DNA of 6,274 bases from CAZVJA01 sp964626885 (lineage in GTDB: Bacteria; Planctomycetota; Planctomycetia; Planctomycetales; Planctomycetaceae): NCBI GenBank assembly GCA_964626885.1, contig CAZVJA010000270.1:1-6274 (forward strand), in the 5' to 3' direction. The notes under the pieces were generated by a model, which saw only the letters and a list, made by a program, of their open reading frames with translations, did not search any database and was not told the DNA's origin. Shown piece by piece: positions 1 through 6,265 of the stretch. Both the position numbers and the translations under genes were made by a program. Each line of letters starts with the position of its first letter. Position 1 is the first letter of the stretch.

Positions 1-83
1 CGTCGGAGCCGCCACAACCAGAGACTTTCGGATGCAGCGGCTCGGCGGACCACCCTCCGGGCGGTGCCCCCTCGCCCTCCCGG
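1..83. repeat. GC-rich structured intergenic element (possible dispersed repeat)
   Basis: This stretch has no convincing gene. It contains an inverted repeat, GAGCCGC at 6-12 and GCGGCTC at 37-43, then a smaller CACC/GGTG pair around CTCCGGGC at 51-66, and ends with CTCGCCCTCCC at 71-81. On the - strand it reads GGGAGGGCGAG, then CCGCCGAGCCGC. From memory, this resembles a GC-rich palindromic element often seen between genes in planctomycete genomes, but I cannot verify that here. It is cut by the left edge, so its true extent is unknown. It could also be the 3' end or terminator region of an upstream gene. Confidence 0.3.
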
Positions 84-133
84 TTTTGAAACCACTTGTA
101 AACAGTCATCCGAGCATAGGGGCGGCGGCGCGC

Positions 134-162
134 TTGGACCTGCCGCGCGCGACTGGTACGAT
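134..162 (+). promoter_or_regulatory. Weak promoter candidate for the ABC transporter operon
   Basis: TTGGAC at 134-139 and TACGAT at 157-162 are separated by exactly 17 bases and lie on the same strand as, and upstream of, the first transporter gene. The -35 half matches the sigma-70 consensus poorly (3 of 6) and the -10 half moderately (4 of 6). Transcription from here would give a leader of about 100 bases. A second AT-richer patch at 84-118, containing TTGAAA at 86-91, has no -10 at a good distance. Spacing and position are the main support. Confidence 0.25.
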
Positions 163-167
163 AGACG

Positions 168-214
168 GCCGACGTGACTTGTCGGCGTCTTGCGCGGAGT
201 CGTTCCGGCTCCGC
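168..214 (+). promoter_or_regulatory. Two small hairpins in the operon leader
   Basis: GCCGAC (168-173) pairs with GTCGGC (181-186) around a 7-base loop. GCGGAG (194-199) pairs with CTCCGC (209-214) around a 9-base loop. Both are perfect 6-bp stems just downstream of the promoter candidate and upstream of the ribosome binding site. No known riboswitch class is recognisable and no U-run follows either stem, so attenuation is not shown. In DNA this GC-rich, short stems can arise by chance. Confidence 0.25.
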
Positions 215-263
215 CCCTTCCGTGATTCCCAACGTTGTCTGTTCGCGGTTCGACCAGTTCGGC

Positions 264-268
264 AGGAG
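264..268 (+). promoter_or_regulatory. Ribosome binding site of the substrate-binding protein
   Basis: AGGAG lies 8 bases before the ATG at 277. This decides the start: an in-frame TTG at 235 would add 14 residues ahead of the lipoprotein signal peptide and has no comparable Shine-Dalgarno sequence. Confidence 0.75.
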
Positions 269-276
269 TTGACTGC

Positions 277-1275
277 ATGTTTCGTTGCGCTCTGCTGTTC
301 GTTGTGTTGTCGGTTGTCGTGGGTTGTAGCAACGCCGGCCCTGGCGCGAGCGGCAAATCCTCCGCCACGGGTGAACCGCATAAGCTTCGCATCGCCGTGA
401 TTCCCAAAGGAACGACGCACGACTTTTGGAAGTCGGTGCATGCCGGCGCGCAACAGGCAGCCGATGAATTGGGGAACGTCGAGATTCTTTGGAAGGGGAC
501 TCTCAACGAGAAAGATAAGGAGGGACAGATCAAGCTCGTCGAGGGGTTTATTGTCGATGAAGTCGACGGCATCGTGCTGGCGCCGATTGACCGGGATGCT
601 CTCGTGCCGGTCGTGCGGCGGGCGAAGGCGAAGACGATTCCCACGGTCGTCTTCGACAGCGGGCTCTCCGGAGAAACGAACTACGTGAGCTACGTCGCGA
701 CCGACAATTACCACGGCGGAGTTCTGGCGGCGGAACATTTGGCGAAGGTGCTGGGTGAAGAGGGGAACGTGATTCTGGTCCGCTACCAGGAAGGGAGCGA
801 AAGCACCGAGCAGCGCGAGCAGGGCTTTCTCGACACGCTCAAGAAGTTTCCGAAGATCAAAATTCTCTCGGAAAGCCAGCGGGTCAGCTCCGACGCCGAG
901 CAGGCCCTGCAGATTTCGTCGTCGTTGTTCGTCCAGTTCGGCAACGAGGTCAACGGCGTGTTCACCGTCTGTGAGCCAATCAACAAGGGGATGCTGAGAG
1001 CACTCGAAAACAGCCAGTTGGGAGGAAAAGTCAAATTCGTCGGGTTCGACTCCGACCCGCGGTTTGTCGAGGCGCTCAAGAGCAAGGCCATGCACGGCAT
1101 CGTATTGCAGGATCCGGTCCGCATGGGGTATCTCGCGGTGAAGACGATGGCTGAGCATCTCGCAGGCAAGCCGGTCGAAAAGCGAATCGTCACGGGAGAA
1201 TTTCTGGCGACCCCCGAAAACATGAACGAACCGCAGATCGACAAGCTGCTGCACCCGGCACAAGTCGGCAATTGA
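277..1275 (+). CDS. Sugar ABC transporter substrate-binding lipoprotein (RbsB-like, periplasmic-binding-protein type I fold)
   Basis: This 332-residue protein captures the ligand of a CUT2-type importer outside the cytoplasmic membrane. Residues 1-17 form a lipoprotein signal peptide: a short basic start, a hydrophobic stretch and the lipobox VVGC, with Cys17 as the predicted lipid-modified residue. A Gly/Ser-rich linker follows to about residue 35. The binding domain starts at KLRIAVIPKG (36-45) and shows the usual landmarks: an aromatic ligand-loop region THDFWKSVHAGA (47-58), VDGIVLAP (96-103), VVFDSG (124-129), ATDNYHGG (141-148), EQREQGF (178-184), VGFDSD (255-260) and LQDP (277-280). 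By eye alignment to E. coli RbsB from memory, Arg180, Asp258 and Gln278 match ribose-contacting positions. The RbsB Asn-Asp pair is replaced by Cys232-Glu233, so ribose itself is doubtful. The gene is the first of three co-directional transporter genes. Family assignment is strong; the ligand is unknown. Confidence 0.93.
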   Translation: MFRCALLFVVLSVVVGCSNAGPGASGKSSATGEPHKLRIAVIPKGTTHDFWKSVHAGAQQAADELGNVEILWKGTLNEKDKEGQIKLVEGFIVDEVDGIVLAPIDRDALVPVVRRAKAKTIPTVVFDSGLSGETNYVSYVATDNYHGGVLAAEHLAKVLGEEGNVILVRYQEGSESTEQREQGFLDTLKKFPKIKILSESQRVSSDAEQALQISSSLFVQFGNEVNGVFTVCEPINKGMLRALENSQLGGKVKFVGFDSDPRFVEALKSKAMHGIVLQDPVRMGYLAVKTMAEHLAGKPVEKRIVTGEFLATPENMNEPQIDKLLHPAQVGN

Positions 1276-1290
1276 GAGGACGGCCGCTGC

Positions 1291-2790
1291 ATGAACGTCC
1301 CTCTGCTGAGCATGCGGAACATCAGCAAGAGCTTCGGGGCGACCCGCGCGCTCAATGACGTTTCGCTGGATCTGAGCGCCGGCAGCGTGATGGCATTGCT
1401 CGGCGAAAACGGCGCGGGAAAAAGCACGCTGATGAAAATTCTGAGCGGAGCGTGTACCCCCGATTCCGGCCGCATTGAACTGGCGGGGGGCCCTTTTCGC
1501 CCGGGAAATCCGCACGAAGCCCGCGACGCCGGCATCGCGATGATTTACCAGGAGCTCAACCTCGCCCCTGATTTGAGCGTGGAAGACAACATCATGCTCG
1601 GCCGCGAAACATCCCGCTTCGGCCTGCTGAGCAGGGCGCGGCAAAGACCGCGCGTGGTTGATGCACTTCGCCTGCTCGGACATCCGGAACTCGAACTCTA
1701 TACGCCGGTCGATCGACTGTCGGTCGCGGCACGGCAACTGGTCGAGATCGCCCGGGCACTCGTGCACGAGGCCCGCATCATTGTCTTCGATGAGCCGACG
1801 AGCTCGCTGACGCAAAGCGACACGGCCCGGCTCTTCGAAGTGATTCGCAAGTTGAAAGCGTCGGGCATCGGCATCATCTACATCAGTCATTTTCTGGAAG
1901 AGATTCGCCAGGTCTGCGACTGCTACACGGTTCTACGAGACGGCTGTGTGGCCGGAACCGGCGAGCTTTCCGGCGCATCGGAAGCGGAAATCGTGCGGAT
2001 GATGGTCGGTCGCAGCGTCGACGAACTTTTTCCGCGCGTGCCGCACACACCGGGAGAGGCCTGCCTCAACATCAGCCAACTCAGCGGAAGAGTTTCTCCG
2101 CGCGACGTGTCATTCGAGGTGCGACGTGGAGAGATTCTCGGCATTGCCGGGCTGGTGGGGGCGGGGCGAACCGAGCTGCTCCGCTGCCTGTTCGGTCTCG
2201 ATGCCGTGGAGAGCGGCGAAGTGCGTTTCGCGAAGCACTCGGCGCGCGGTACGCCGCGCGCCCGCATCGCGGCGGGACTCGGTCTCGTTTCGGAGGACCG
2301 CAAAGGAGAAGGGCTCGCGCAGGGACGTTCGATCGCCGACAATGTGACATACAGCGGGCTTTCACGATACAGCCGGTTCGGCTGGCTGAATCTTCGCCGC
2401 CGATCGGAAGCGGTGCGTCAGTGGATGCAGGATCTTTCGATCAAAGCCCGCACGCCCGAGCAGTCGGTGAGCGACTTATCGGGCGGCAACCAACAGAAAG
2501 TTGCGATCGCCCGCGTGCTGCACCAGGAGGCCGATGTGTTCCTGCTCGACGAGCCGACGCGCGGAATCGACGTCGGCACCAAGGCGGAGATTTACCGGCT
2601 GATGGGGGAGTTGGCGGCCCGCGGCAAGTCGGTGTTGTTCGTCAGCTCGTATTTCACCGAGCTGCTGGCTGTCTGCGATCGCATCGCGGTGATGGAGCGC
2701 GGTCGCTTGCGGGAGATTCGTCCCACGATAGAGTGGACCGAGGAATCGCTGATGCACGCCGCCGTCGGATTGGAAGAACCCGCCGCATGA
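1291..2790 (+). CDS. Sugar ABC transporter ATP-binding protein with two fused nucleotide-binding domains (RbsA/MglA-like)
   Basis: This 499-residue cytoplasmic ATPase drives a CUT2 importer; the length is normal for the family. Domain 1 (about 5-240) has Walker A GENGAGKST (38-46), Q-loop Gln87, a degenerate signature LSVAARQ (143-149), Walker B IIVFDE (163-168) with catalytic Glu168, and switch His200. Domain 2 (about 255-495) has a degenerate Walker A, GLVGAGRTE (287-295), with Arg293 where Lys is usual. It has an intact signature LSGGNQQK (396-403), Walker B VFLLDE (416-421) and Ser453 where the switch His is expected. The two composite sites are therefore unequal: domain 1 Walker A with the domain 2 signature is canonical, and the other is degenerate. 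This asymmetry is typical of RbsA, MglA and AraG proteins. The gene starts 15 bases after the binding-protein stop; AGAGGA, overlapping that stop, is a good ribosome binding site 10 bases before the ATG. Confidence 0.95.
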   Translation: MNVPLLSMRNISKSFGATRALNDVSLDLSAGSVMALLGENGAGKSTLMKILSGACTPDSGRIELAGGPFRPGNPHEARDAGIAMIYQELNLAPDLSVEDNIMLGRETSRFGLLSRARQRPRVVDALRLLGHPELELYTPVDRLSVAARQLVEIARALVHEARIIVFDEPTSSLTQSDTARLFEVIRKLKASGIGIIYISHFLEEIRQVCDCYTVLRDGCVAGTGELSGASEAEIVRMMVGRSVDELFPRVPHTPGEACLNISQLSGRVSPRDVSFEVRRGEILGIAGLVGAGRTELLRCLFGLDAVESGEVRFAKHSARGTPRARIAAGLGLVSEDRKGEGLAQGRSIADNVTYSGLSRYSRFGWLNLRRRSEAVRQWMQDLSIKARTPEQSVSDLSGGNQQKVAIARVLHQEADVFLLDEPTRGIDVGTKAEIYRLMGELAARGKSVLFVSSYFTELLAVCDRIAVMERGRLREIRPTIEWTEESLMHAAVGLEEPAA

Positions 2791-3839
2791 ACACACCCCG
2801 GCAATCGACCCCGCTGATCGATCCGGCACGCCGCCCTATTCTTGGCGGAAAGACGTTCAGCCTGCTCGGCTCGGCGCTCGGACCGTTTCTGGGTCTCCTC
2901 TTCGTCGTGGCGATTTTCTGGGGAGCCGATATTCTTCAATCGCGTTCGCAAGGGCGCAAACAGCGATTCGCCACCGAAGACAGCATGCAGACCGTGCTGA
3001 CGCATGCCTCCGCGGTCGGAACCGCGGCGCTCGGCATGACGATCATCATCATCGCCGGCGGCATCGACCTCTCGGCCGGCACCGCCATCGCCCTCTCGGC
3101 CACGGTCACCGCGTGGTTCTTCCGCGAAGGATATTCGCCGGGGGTCGGAGTCATCGCCGCGCTGCTGGTCGGGTGTGCGGCGGGGTTCGTCAACGGTTCG
3201 CTCGTCAGCCTGCTGCGCGTCGTGCCGTTCATTGTCACGCTCGGCACGATGACCCTCTTCCGCGGATTGGGGCGGATTCTTTCCGGCGGCACGCCGATTC
3301 GCGCGCATGGCACCGTTCCCGATTGGCTGCTCAGCTTGCAGGAACCGTTTCCGCAACCGAAGTGGCTGCTTGTCTCTCCGGGCGTCTGGTTGATGCTGGC
3401 GCTGGCTGTCGGCGTGATTCTGCTGCTGCGGTACAGCGTGTTCGGACGCCACGCATTCGCAATCGGCTCGAACGAGGCGACCGCGCGGCTGTGTGGAATC
3501 AACGTCCCGTTGACCCGCATATTGGTTTACACCATCGCCGGGTTTTTTGTCGGCGTGGCGGGGCTGTTTCAATTCGCGGTCCTGGCGGGGGAAGGGGACC
3601 CGACCGCCGGTACCGGAAAAGAACTGCAGATCATCGCGGCGGTGGTCATCGGCGGCGGCAGCCTGAGCGGCGGACGGGGCTCGGTGTTTGGGACACTTTC
3701 CGGCGCGGCGATTATGGCGGTCATCCAGCACGGCTGCGTGATCCTCAATGTCCCCGACTCCTTCCAGGAGATCATCATCGGGGTCATCATCGTGGCGGCA
3801 GTCACGCTCGACCGCATCCGCCAGGGCCGGCGCGAATAA
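2787..3839 (+). CDS. Sugar ABC transporter permease (RbsC-like, CUT2 family)
   Basis: This 350-residue inner-membrane protein forms the channel of the importer, normally as a homodimer. A basic, soluble N-terminus (1-30) precedes about eight to ten hydrophobic segments, for example near 31-50, 71-91, 119-140, 144-160, 199-215, 245-267, 281-291, 299-320 and 327-340. Family landmarks are GGIDLSAG (91-98), TLGTMTLFRG (151-160) and a cytoplasmic coupling-loop region, GSNEATARLCGI (227-238), expected to contact the ATPase. A Gly-rich GGGSLSGGRGSVFGTL (289-304) also fits. Its ATG shares the ATGA overlap with the stop of the ATPase gene, and only a weak Shine-Dalgarno (GGAAGA, 2772-2777) lies upstream, so translational coupling is likely. 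It appears intact and of normal length. The transported compound cannot be read from the sequence. Confidence 0.94.
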   Translation: MNTPRQSTPLIDPARRPILGGKTFSLLGSALGPFLGLLFVVAIFWGADILQSRSQGRKQRFATEDSMQTVLTHASAVGTAALGMTIIIIAGGIDLSAGTAIALSATVTAWFFREGYSPGVGVIAALLVGCAAGFVNGSLVSLLRVVPFIVTLGTMTLFRGLGRILSGGTPIRAHGTVPDWLLSLQEPFPQPKWLLVSPGVWLMLALAVGVILLLRYSVFGRHAFAIGSNEATARLCGINVPLTRILVYTIAGFFVGVAGLFQFAVLAGEGDPTAGTGKELQIIAAVVIGGGSLSGGRGSVFGTLSGAAIMAVIQHGCVILNVPDSFQEIIIGVIIVAAVTLDRIRQGRRE

Positions 3840-3842
3840 AGA

Positions 3843-3878
3843 CGAGAGCATGCTGTCTGATCCGGCAACATGCTCTCG
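3843..3878. terminator. Hairpin between convergent genes, possible bidirectional terminator
   Basis: CGAGAGCATG (3843-3852) and CATGCTCTCG (3869-3878) form a perfect 10-bp stem. After one mismatch it continues with TGTC/GGCA (3854-3857 with 3864-3867, one G-U pair), leaving a 6-base loop. It starts 3 bases after the permease stop and ends 15 bases before the stop of the - strand gene. No U-run follows on the + strand. On the - strand the stem is followed by TCTTTATT, a modest T-rich tail, so it fits better as a terminator for the SPFH gene, but it may serve both. Confidence 0.6.
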
Positions 3879-3893
3879 GTGTGGCAGTCGTGC

Positions 3894-6131
3894 TTATCGT
3901 TGCGGCATCTCAGGGACTGTTTCGCCAGAGTCCTTCCGCGCGACAGACTCCATCGCCTCGCGCGCCATGCGGTCGGCGAACTCCTTGAGAGTGGTCAATT
4001 CCTCACCGTCGCCGGGGGTGAAGCCCGATTTTTCCGCTACCAGCAGGTTCAACAGTAATCCGAGCAACCCCTGCCCGCTTTGAGATGTGGCGCCGTCCCC
4101 TCCCGCGATAAAGACACGTTCAGGAACCAGCGGCTGGCTGATGTGCGTCAACTGCTCCGACAAACCGGACAGAGCGAACAGTCGCGGATCGCCGAAAGAG
4201 TGAATCTTGCGCAGCAGCACTGCGGCGTCGGAGAGCCCTGTCTGCAGGATGCGTTGTGCTTCGCCGCGCCCATCCAGAATCTTCTGCCGGCTTTCTGCTT
4301 CCGCCAGAATGACCGTCTGTTCGGCCTGTCGACGGGAGCGAGCCAATTCCGCTTCGGCCACTACGACCGTCTGCTCGGCTTGACGCCGCGCCCGGGCCAG
4401 GTCGGCTTCGGCCTGGCTGTCGGCAATTTGCACCTGCACGCGGGCGTTGGTCAACTGCGTCTGCATCGTCGCTTGGGCTTGTGCTTCGTTCAGCATCCGC
4501 AGTTTTTCCGCCGCGGTACACTGGCGCTCGTACGTCTCCAATTGCTCAATCGACAATTGCCGCTGGCGGAGCTGTTCCAGCAGCCCCTCGATCTTGCCCC
4601 CTTGCTCGTCGGTATCGGGCTTGCCGATCAGCACGTCGACGCATTCGATGTCGAATTCGCGGAATCGACGCCGCAATTCTTCGCGTGCTTCCTGTTGAAT
4701 CTGATCGCGCTCATGCAGCAATTCGAGCATCGTCTTCTTGTGCGCGATGTCCCGGAAGTAGGCGCTCAACAACGGATCGAGCGTTTGCGTAATCAGCTTC
4801 TGTACGTCGCCGAAACGCTGCACCACGCTCGGTGCCCGCTGATAGTCGATGTGCACCACCACCGACAGCGGCAACAACGGTTCGTAGGCGTCCCGCGTCA
4901 CCAGGTCGATGGACTTTAGACTCTCATCGTAACGGTGCGTTTCGGTACGCCCCGTGATCCAGTGCAGCACGAAGTTCGTCGTCGGCACGAGCGAGATGCT
5001 AGCCGCGTATCGGTTGAACGCATATTTGCCCGGACCCAGCGGACGTGCCCAGACACCTCGTTCTCCTTCAGCCACAAGTTCACCGTGCCGAAATGCGACG
5101 CCGGAGACATCGTGTCCCGTCTGGCCGTAGTAACTGACCACAACCCCCACATAGCCGATGGGGACGATCGTCTTGGGGACCATTTCGACGGACGCAAACC
5201 AGCGATTGATGAAGTACGTGCCGTCCGTAAGAGGCAGCAATTGGCGGCCGCGCCGTCCACCGCCGCGCAGGAAGGCTTCGGGATCCTGGTAGTTATTATG
5301 GTAGTTCGGATCGTCGGTTTGCGTTCCAACCGGCGGGGCGATAATTTCCCCCGGCGGCAGTGACGGTCCGTCGTGAATCGTAACAATCGCGATGCTGTCG
5401 ACGTCGTGCGCGCGCTCTTGCGATATCGGATCGGTGGATGTTGAACTCAGAGGCGCCCCGACAACAACGGGACTGAATCCATTGCAAGCCCCAAGTTCCC
5501 GCTGCCAGTCGGCGACCGCAGCCACCTCTTGTGGATGCTGGACCTGCCGCAATGCGAAGACCGCGTCCTCGGTCACAACAACAAACAGCGCCGGGTTGAT
5601 AGCGTACGCTCCTTCGCGCAGAATCGCGCGCTGGCGTCCACGTTGCCCGCAAATCCGAGTCCCCTGCTCAGTTCGCTCCGCATCAGGTTCGGCTGTCAAA
5701 AATGACCTCGCATCCTGAAAGTTGTTGCAGGGTACCATCCGGCCAAGCGTTTGTCCTGGAGCCAGCGCTTCGCCGTCCCGCGCGTAAATGTAGCCTATTT
5801 TCCCTTGCGGAATGGTTACCAACTTCACGCGGTGAATTCGGTACTGCCAGCGCGGATACGTGAAATGAAAACCACCACGCAGCACGTCCGCCTGAAAGCC
5901 GGCTTCCCCATTGAGCGCGATGATGCAGCCTTCCGCGACCGATCCGTTTAACGACCAGAGTTTTTCGACCACGCCGACCAGGTTGTTCGGAATGTATCGC
6001 GTCGTCAGCCACGTGATGAATGCCAAGAACGACAGCCCGGCCGCGATCTCGATCGCGAGGAGCATCGTGGGAGATGCATTCTCAAACTGACCTGAACCAG
6101 AAAACTGCGCGAGGAGTGGAAAATTCAACAT
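3894..6131 (-). CDS. Membrane-anchored SPFH/Band 7 (flotillin-like) protein with duplicated N-terminal beta repeats
   Basis: This 745-residue protein is a scaffold-type membrane protein; SPFH proteins form large oligomers that organise membrane domains or regulate membrane proteases. I start it at the ATG at 6131, with GGAGG 8 bases upstream; an in-frame GTG at 6155 has no such site. One transmembrane helix lies at about 22-44. Residues 78-391 hold four related beta-rich repeats with the pattern G-x-x-x-x-x-L-x-x-G-x-Y/F (first residues 78, 165, 295, 359), forming two larger modules. VPIGYVGVVVSYYG (323-336) resembles the opening strand of SPFH domains. The SPFH core is about 395-503 and includes SVVVHIDY and FDIECVDVLIG. 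A charged Ala/Glu/Gln-rich coiled coil spans about 460-635. The C-terminal tail has ERVFIAGGDG (671-680) and GLLGLLLNLLVAEKSGF (688-704), a tail I recall from related flotillin-like proteins. No NfeD-type partner or protease gene is visible. Its specific role is unknown. Confidence 0.85.
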   Translation of the reverse strand: MLNFPLLAQFSGSGQFENASPTMLLAIEIAAGLSFLAFITWLTTRYIPNNLVGVVEKLWSLNGSVAEGCIIALNGEAGFQADVLRGGFHFTYPRWQYRIHRVKLVTIPQGKIGYIYARDGEALAPGQTLGRMVPCNNFQDARSFLTAEPDAERTEQGTRICGQRGRQRAILREGAYAINPALFVVVTEDAVFALRQVQHPQEVAAVADWQRELGACNGFSPVVVGAPLSSTSTDPISQERAHDVDSIAIVTIHDGPSLPPGEIIAPPVGTQTDDPNYHNNYQDPEAFLRGGGRRGRQLLPLTDGTYFINRWFASVEMVPKTIVPIGYVGVVVSYYGQTGHDVSGVAFRHGELVAEGERGVWARPLGPGKYAFNRYAASISLVPTTNFVLHWITGRTETHRYDESLKSIDLVTRDAYEPLLPLSVVVHIDYQRAPSVVQRFGDVQKLITQTLDPLLSAYFRDIAHKKTMLELLHERDQIQQEAREELRRRFREFDIECVDVLIGKPDTDEQGGKIEGLLEQLRQRQLSIEQLETYERQCTAAEKLRMLNEAQAQATMQTQLTNARVQVQIADSQAEADLARARRQAEQTVVVAEAELARSRRQAEQTVILAEAESRQKILDGRGEAQRILQTGLSDAAVLLRKIHSFGDPRLFALSGLSEQLTHISQPLVPERVFIAGGDGATSQSGQGLLGLLLNLLVAEKSGFTPGDGEELTTLKEFADRMAREAMESVARKDSGETVPEMPQR
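4296..4403 (-). repeat. Two tandem 54-bp repeats inside the coiled coil of the SPFH gene
   Basis: Positions 4350-4403 and 4296-4349 encode successive 18-residue units, DLARARRQAEQTVVVAEA (residues 577-594) and ELARSRRQAEQTVILAEA (595-612). The protein copies differ at only four positions, and the DNA copies are about 70% identical by hand count. The preceding 18 residues (559-576) may be a worn third copy, ending in the same AEA. Eighteen residues is close to five helical turns, so the repeat preserves the phase of the helix. The reading frame is intact. Confidence 0.75.
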
Positions 6132-6139
6132 GATTCGAG

Positions 6140-6144
6140 CCTCC
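6140..6144 (-). promoter_or_regulatory. Ribosome binding site of the SPFH gene
   Basis: On the - strand this reads GGAGG, 8 bases before the ATG at 6131. It supports that start over the in-frame GTG 24 bases further upstream at 6155. Confidence 0.75.
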
Positions 6145-6145
6145 G

Positions 6146-6176
6146 GCGCGCGCACCTATTTCGACCGGGCGCGCGC
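6146..6176. promoter_or_regulatory. GCGCGCGC inverted repeat next to the SPFH ribosome binding site
   Basis: GCGCGCGC at 6146-6153 pairs with GCGCGCGC at 6169-6176 around a 15-base loop. In the SPFH transcript the stem would end one base before the GGAGG site, so it could affect ribosome access. Read on the + strand, the stem is followed by GTTTT (6177-6181 region), which looks like a short intrinsic terminator, although no + strand gene obviously ends here. Alternating GC can also form such pairs by chance. Confidence 0.35.
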
Positions 6177-6213
6177 GTTTTACCAAGATGGCAATCTGGG
6201 CTCTTCGTCAGCG

Positions 6214-6265
6214 GAGAGTTGTGATCCCGGACTCACGTCCGGAATCCATGAAGCGAACAACTCTC
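6214..6265. promoter_or_regulatory. Long bulged hairpin between divergent genes
   Basis: GAGAGTTGT (6214-6222) and ACAACTCTC (6257-6265) form a perfect 9-bp outer stem. Directly inside lies a second stem, GAT plus CCGGAC (6223-6232, one mismatch) with GTCCGG plus ATC (6237-6246), closed by the 4-base loop TCAC. Ten bases (6247-6256) on one side remain unpaired, and they include the ATG of the probable + strand gene. No U-run follows on either strand within the window. It may be a translational control element or operator; alternatively it terminates a transcript entering from the right. Confidence 0.5.

Noticed and set aside
235..276. TTG at 235 as an alternative start of the binding protein
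   Set aside because: It would place 14 hydrophilic residues before the lipoprotein signal peptide, whereas ATG 277 has AGGAG at 8 bases and puts the lipobox Cys at residue 17.
106..1890. A 594-codon open frame on the - strand
   Set aside because: It lies wholly opposite the leader, the binding protein and the first half of the ATPase, both clearly real. Its translation is rich in Arg, His and Asp without any domain motif, the usual shadow of a GC-rich coding strand.
2421..2786. An upstream extension of the permease frame inside the ATPase gene
   Set aside because: The extension is not membrane-like and overlaps the second ATPase domain completely. The ATG at 2787 gives a normal-length permease with the common ATGA overlap.
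3769..3800. ATC-rich run resembling a short tandem repeat
   Set aside because: It encodes consecutive Ile/Val residues of the last permease membrane segment; codon bias explains it.
2592..3851. A 419-codon open frame on the - strand opposite the permease
   Set aside because: The translation is highly charged and repetitive in Arg/Asp/His, as expected for the complement of a hydrophobic membrane protein gene. It has no recognisable domain.
4080..4919. A 279-codon open frame on the + strand opposite the SPFH gene
   Set aside because: It mirrors the Ala/Glu/Gln-rich coiled coil and gives a low-complexity Leu/Arg/Gln product with no motif or convincing ribosome binding site; the - strand frame is clearly the real one.
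6132..6155. GTG at 6155 as an alternative start of the SPFH protein
   Set aside because: It would add eight residues and has no purine-rich ribosome binding site, while ATG 6131 has GGAGG at ideal spacing.
3843..6265. The hairpins at 3843-3878 and 6214-6265 both begin with GAGAG and contain a GATCC-like core
   Set aside because: The similarity is short and the structures differ, so a shared element or flanking repeat is not supported.
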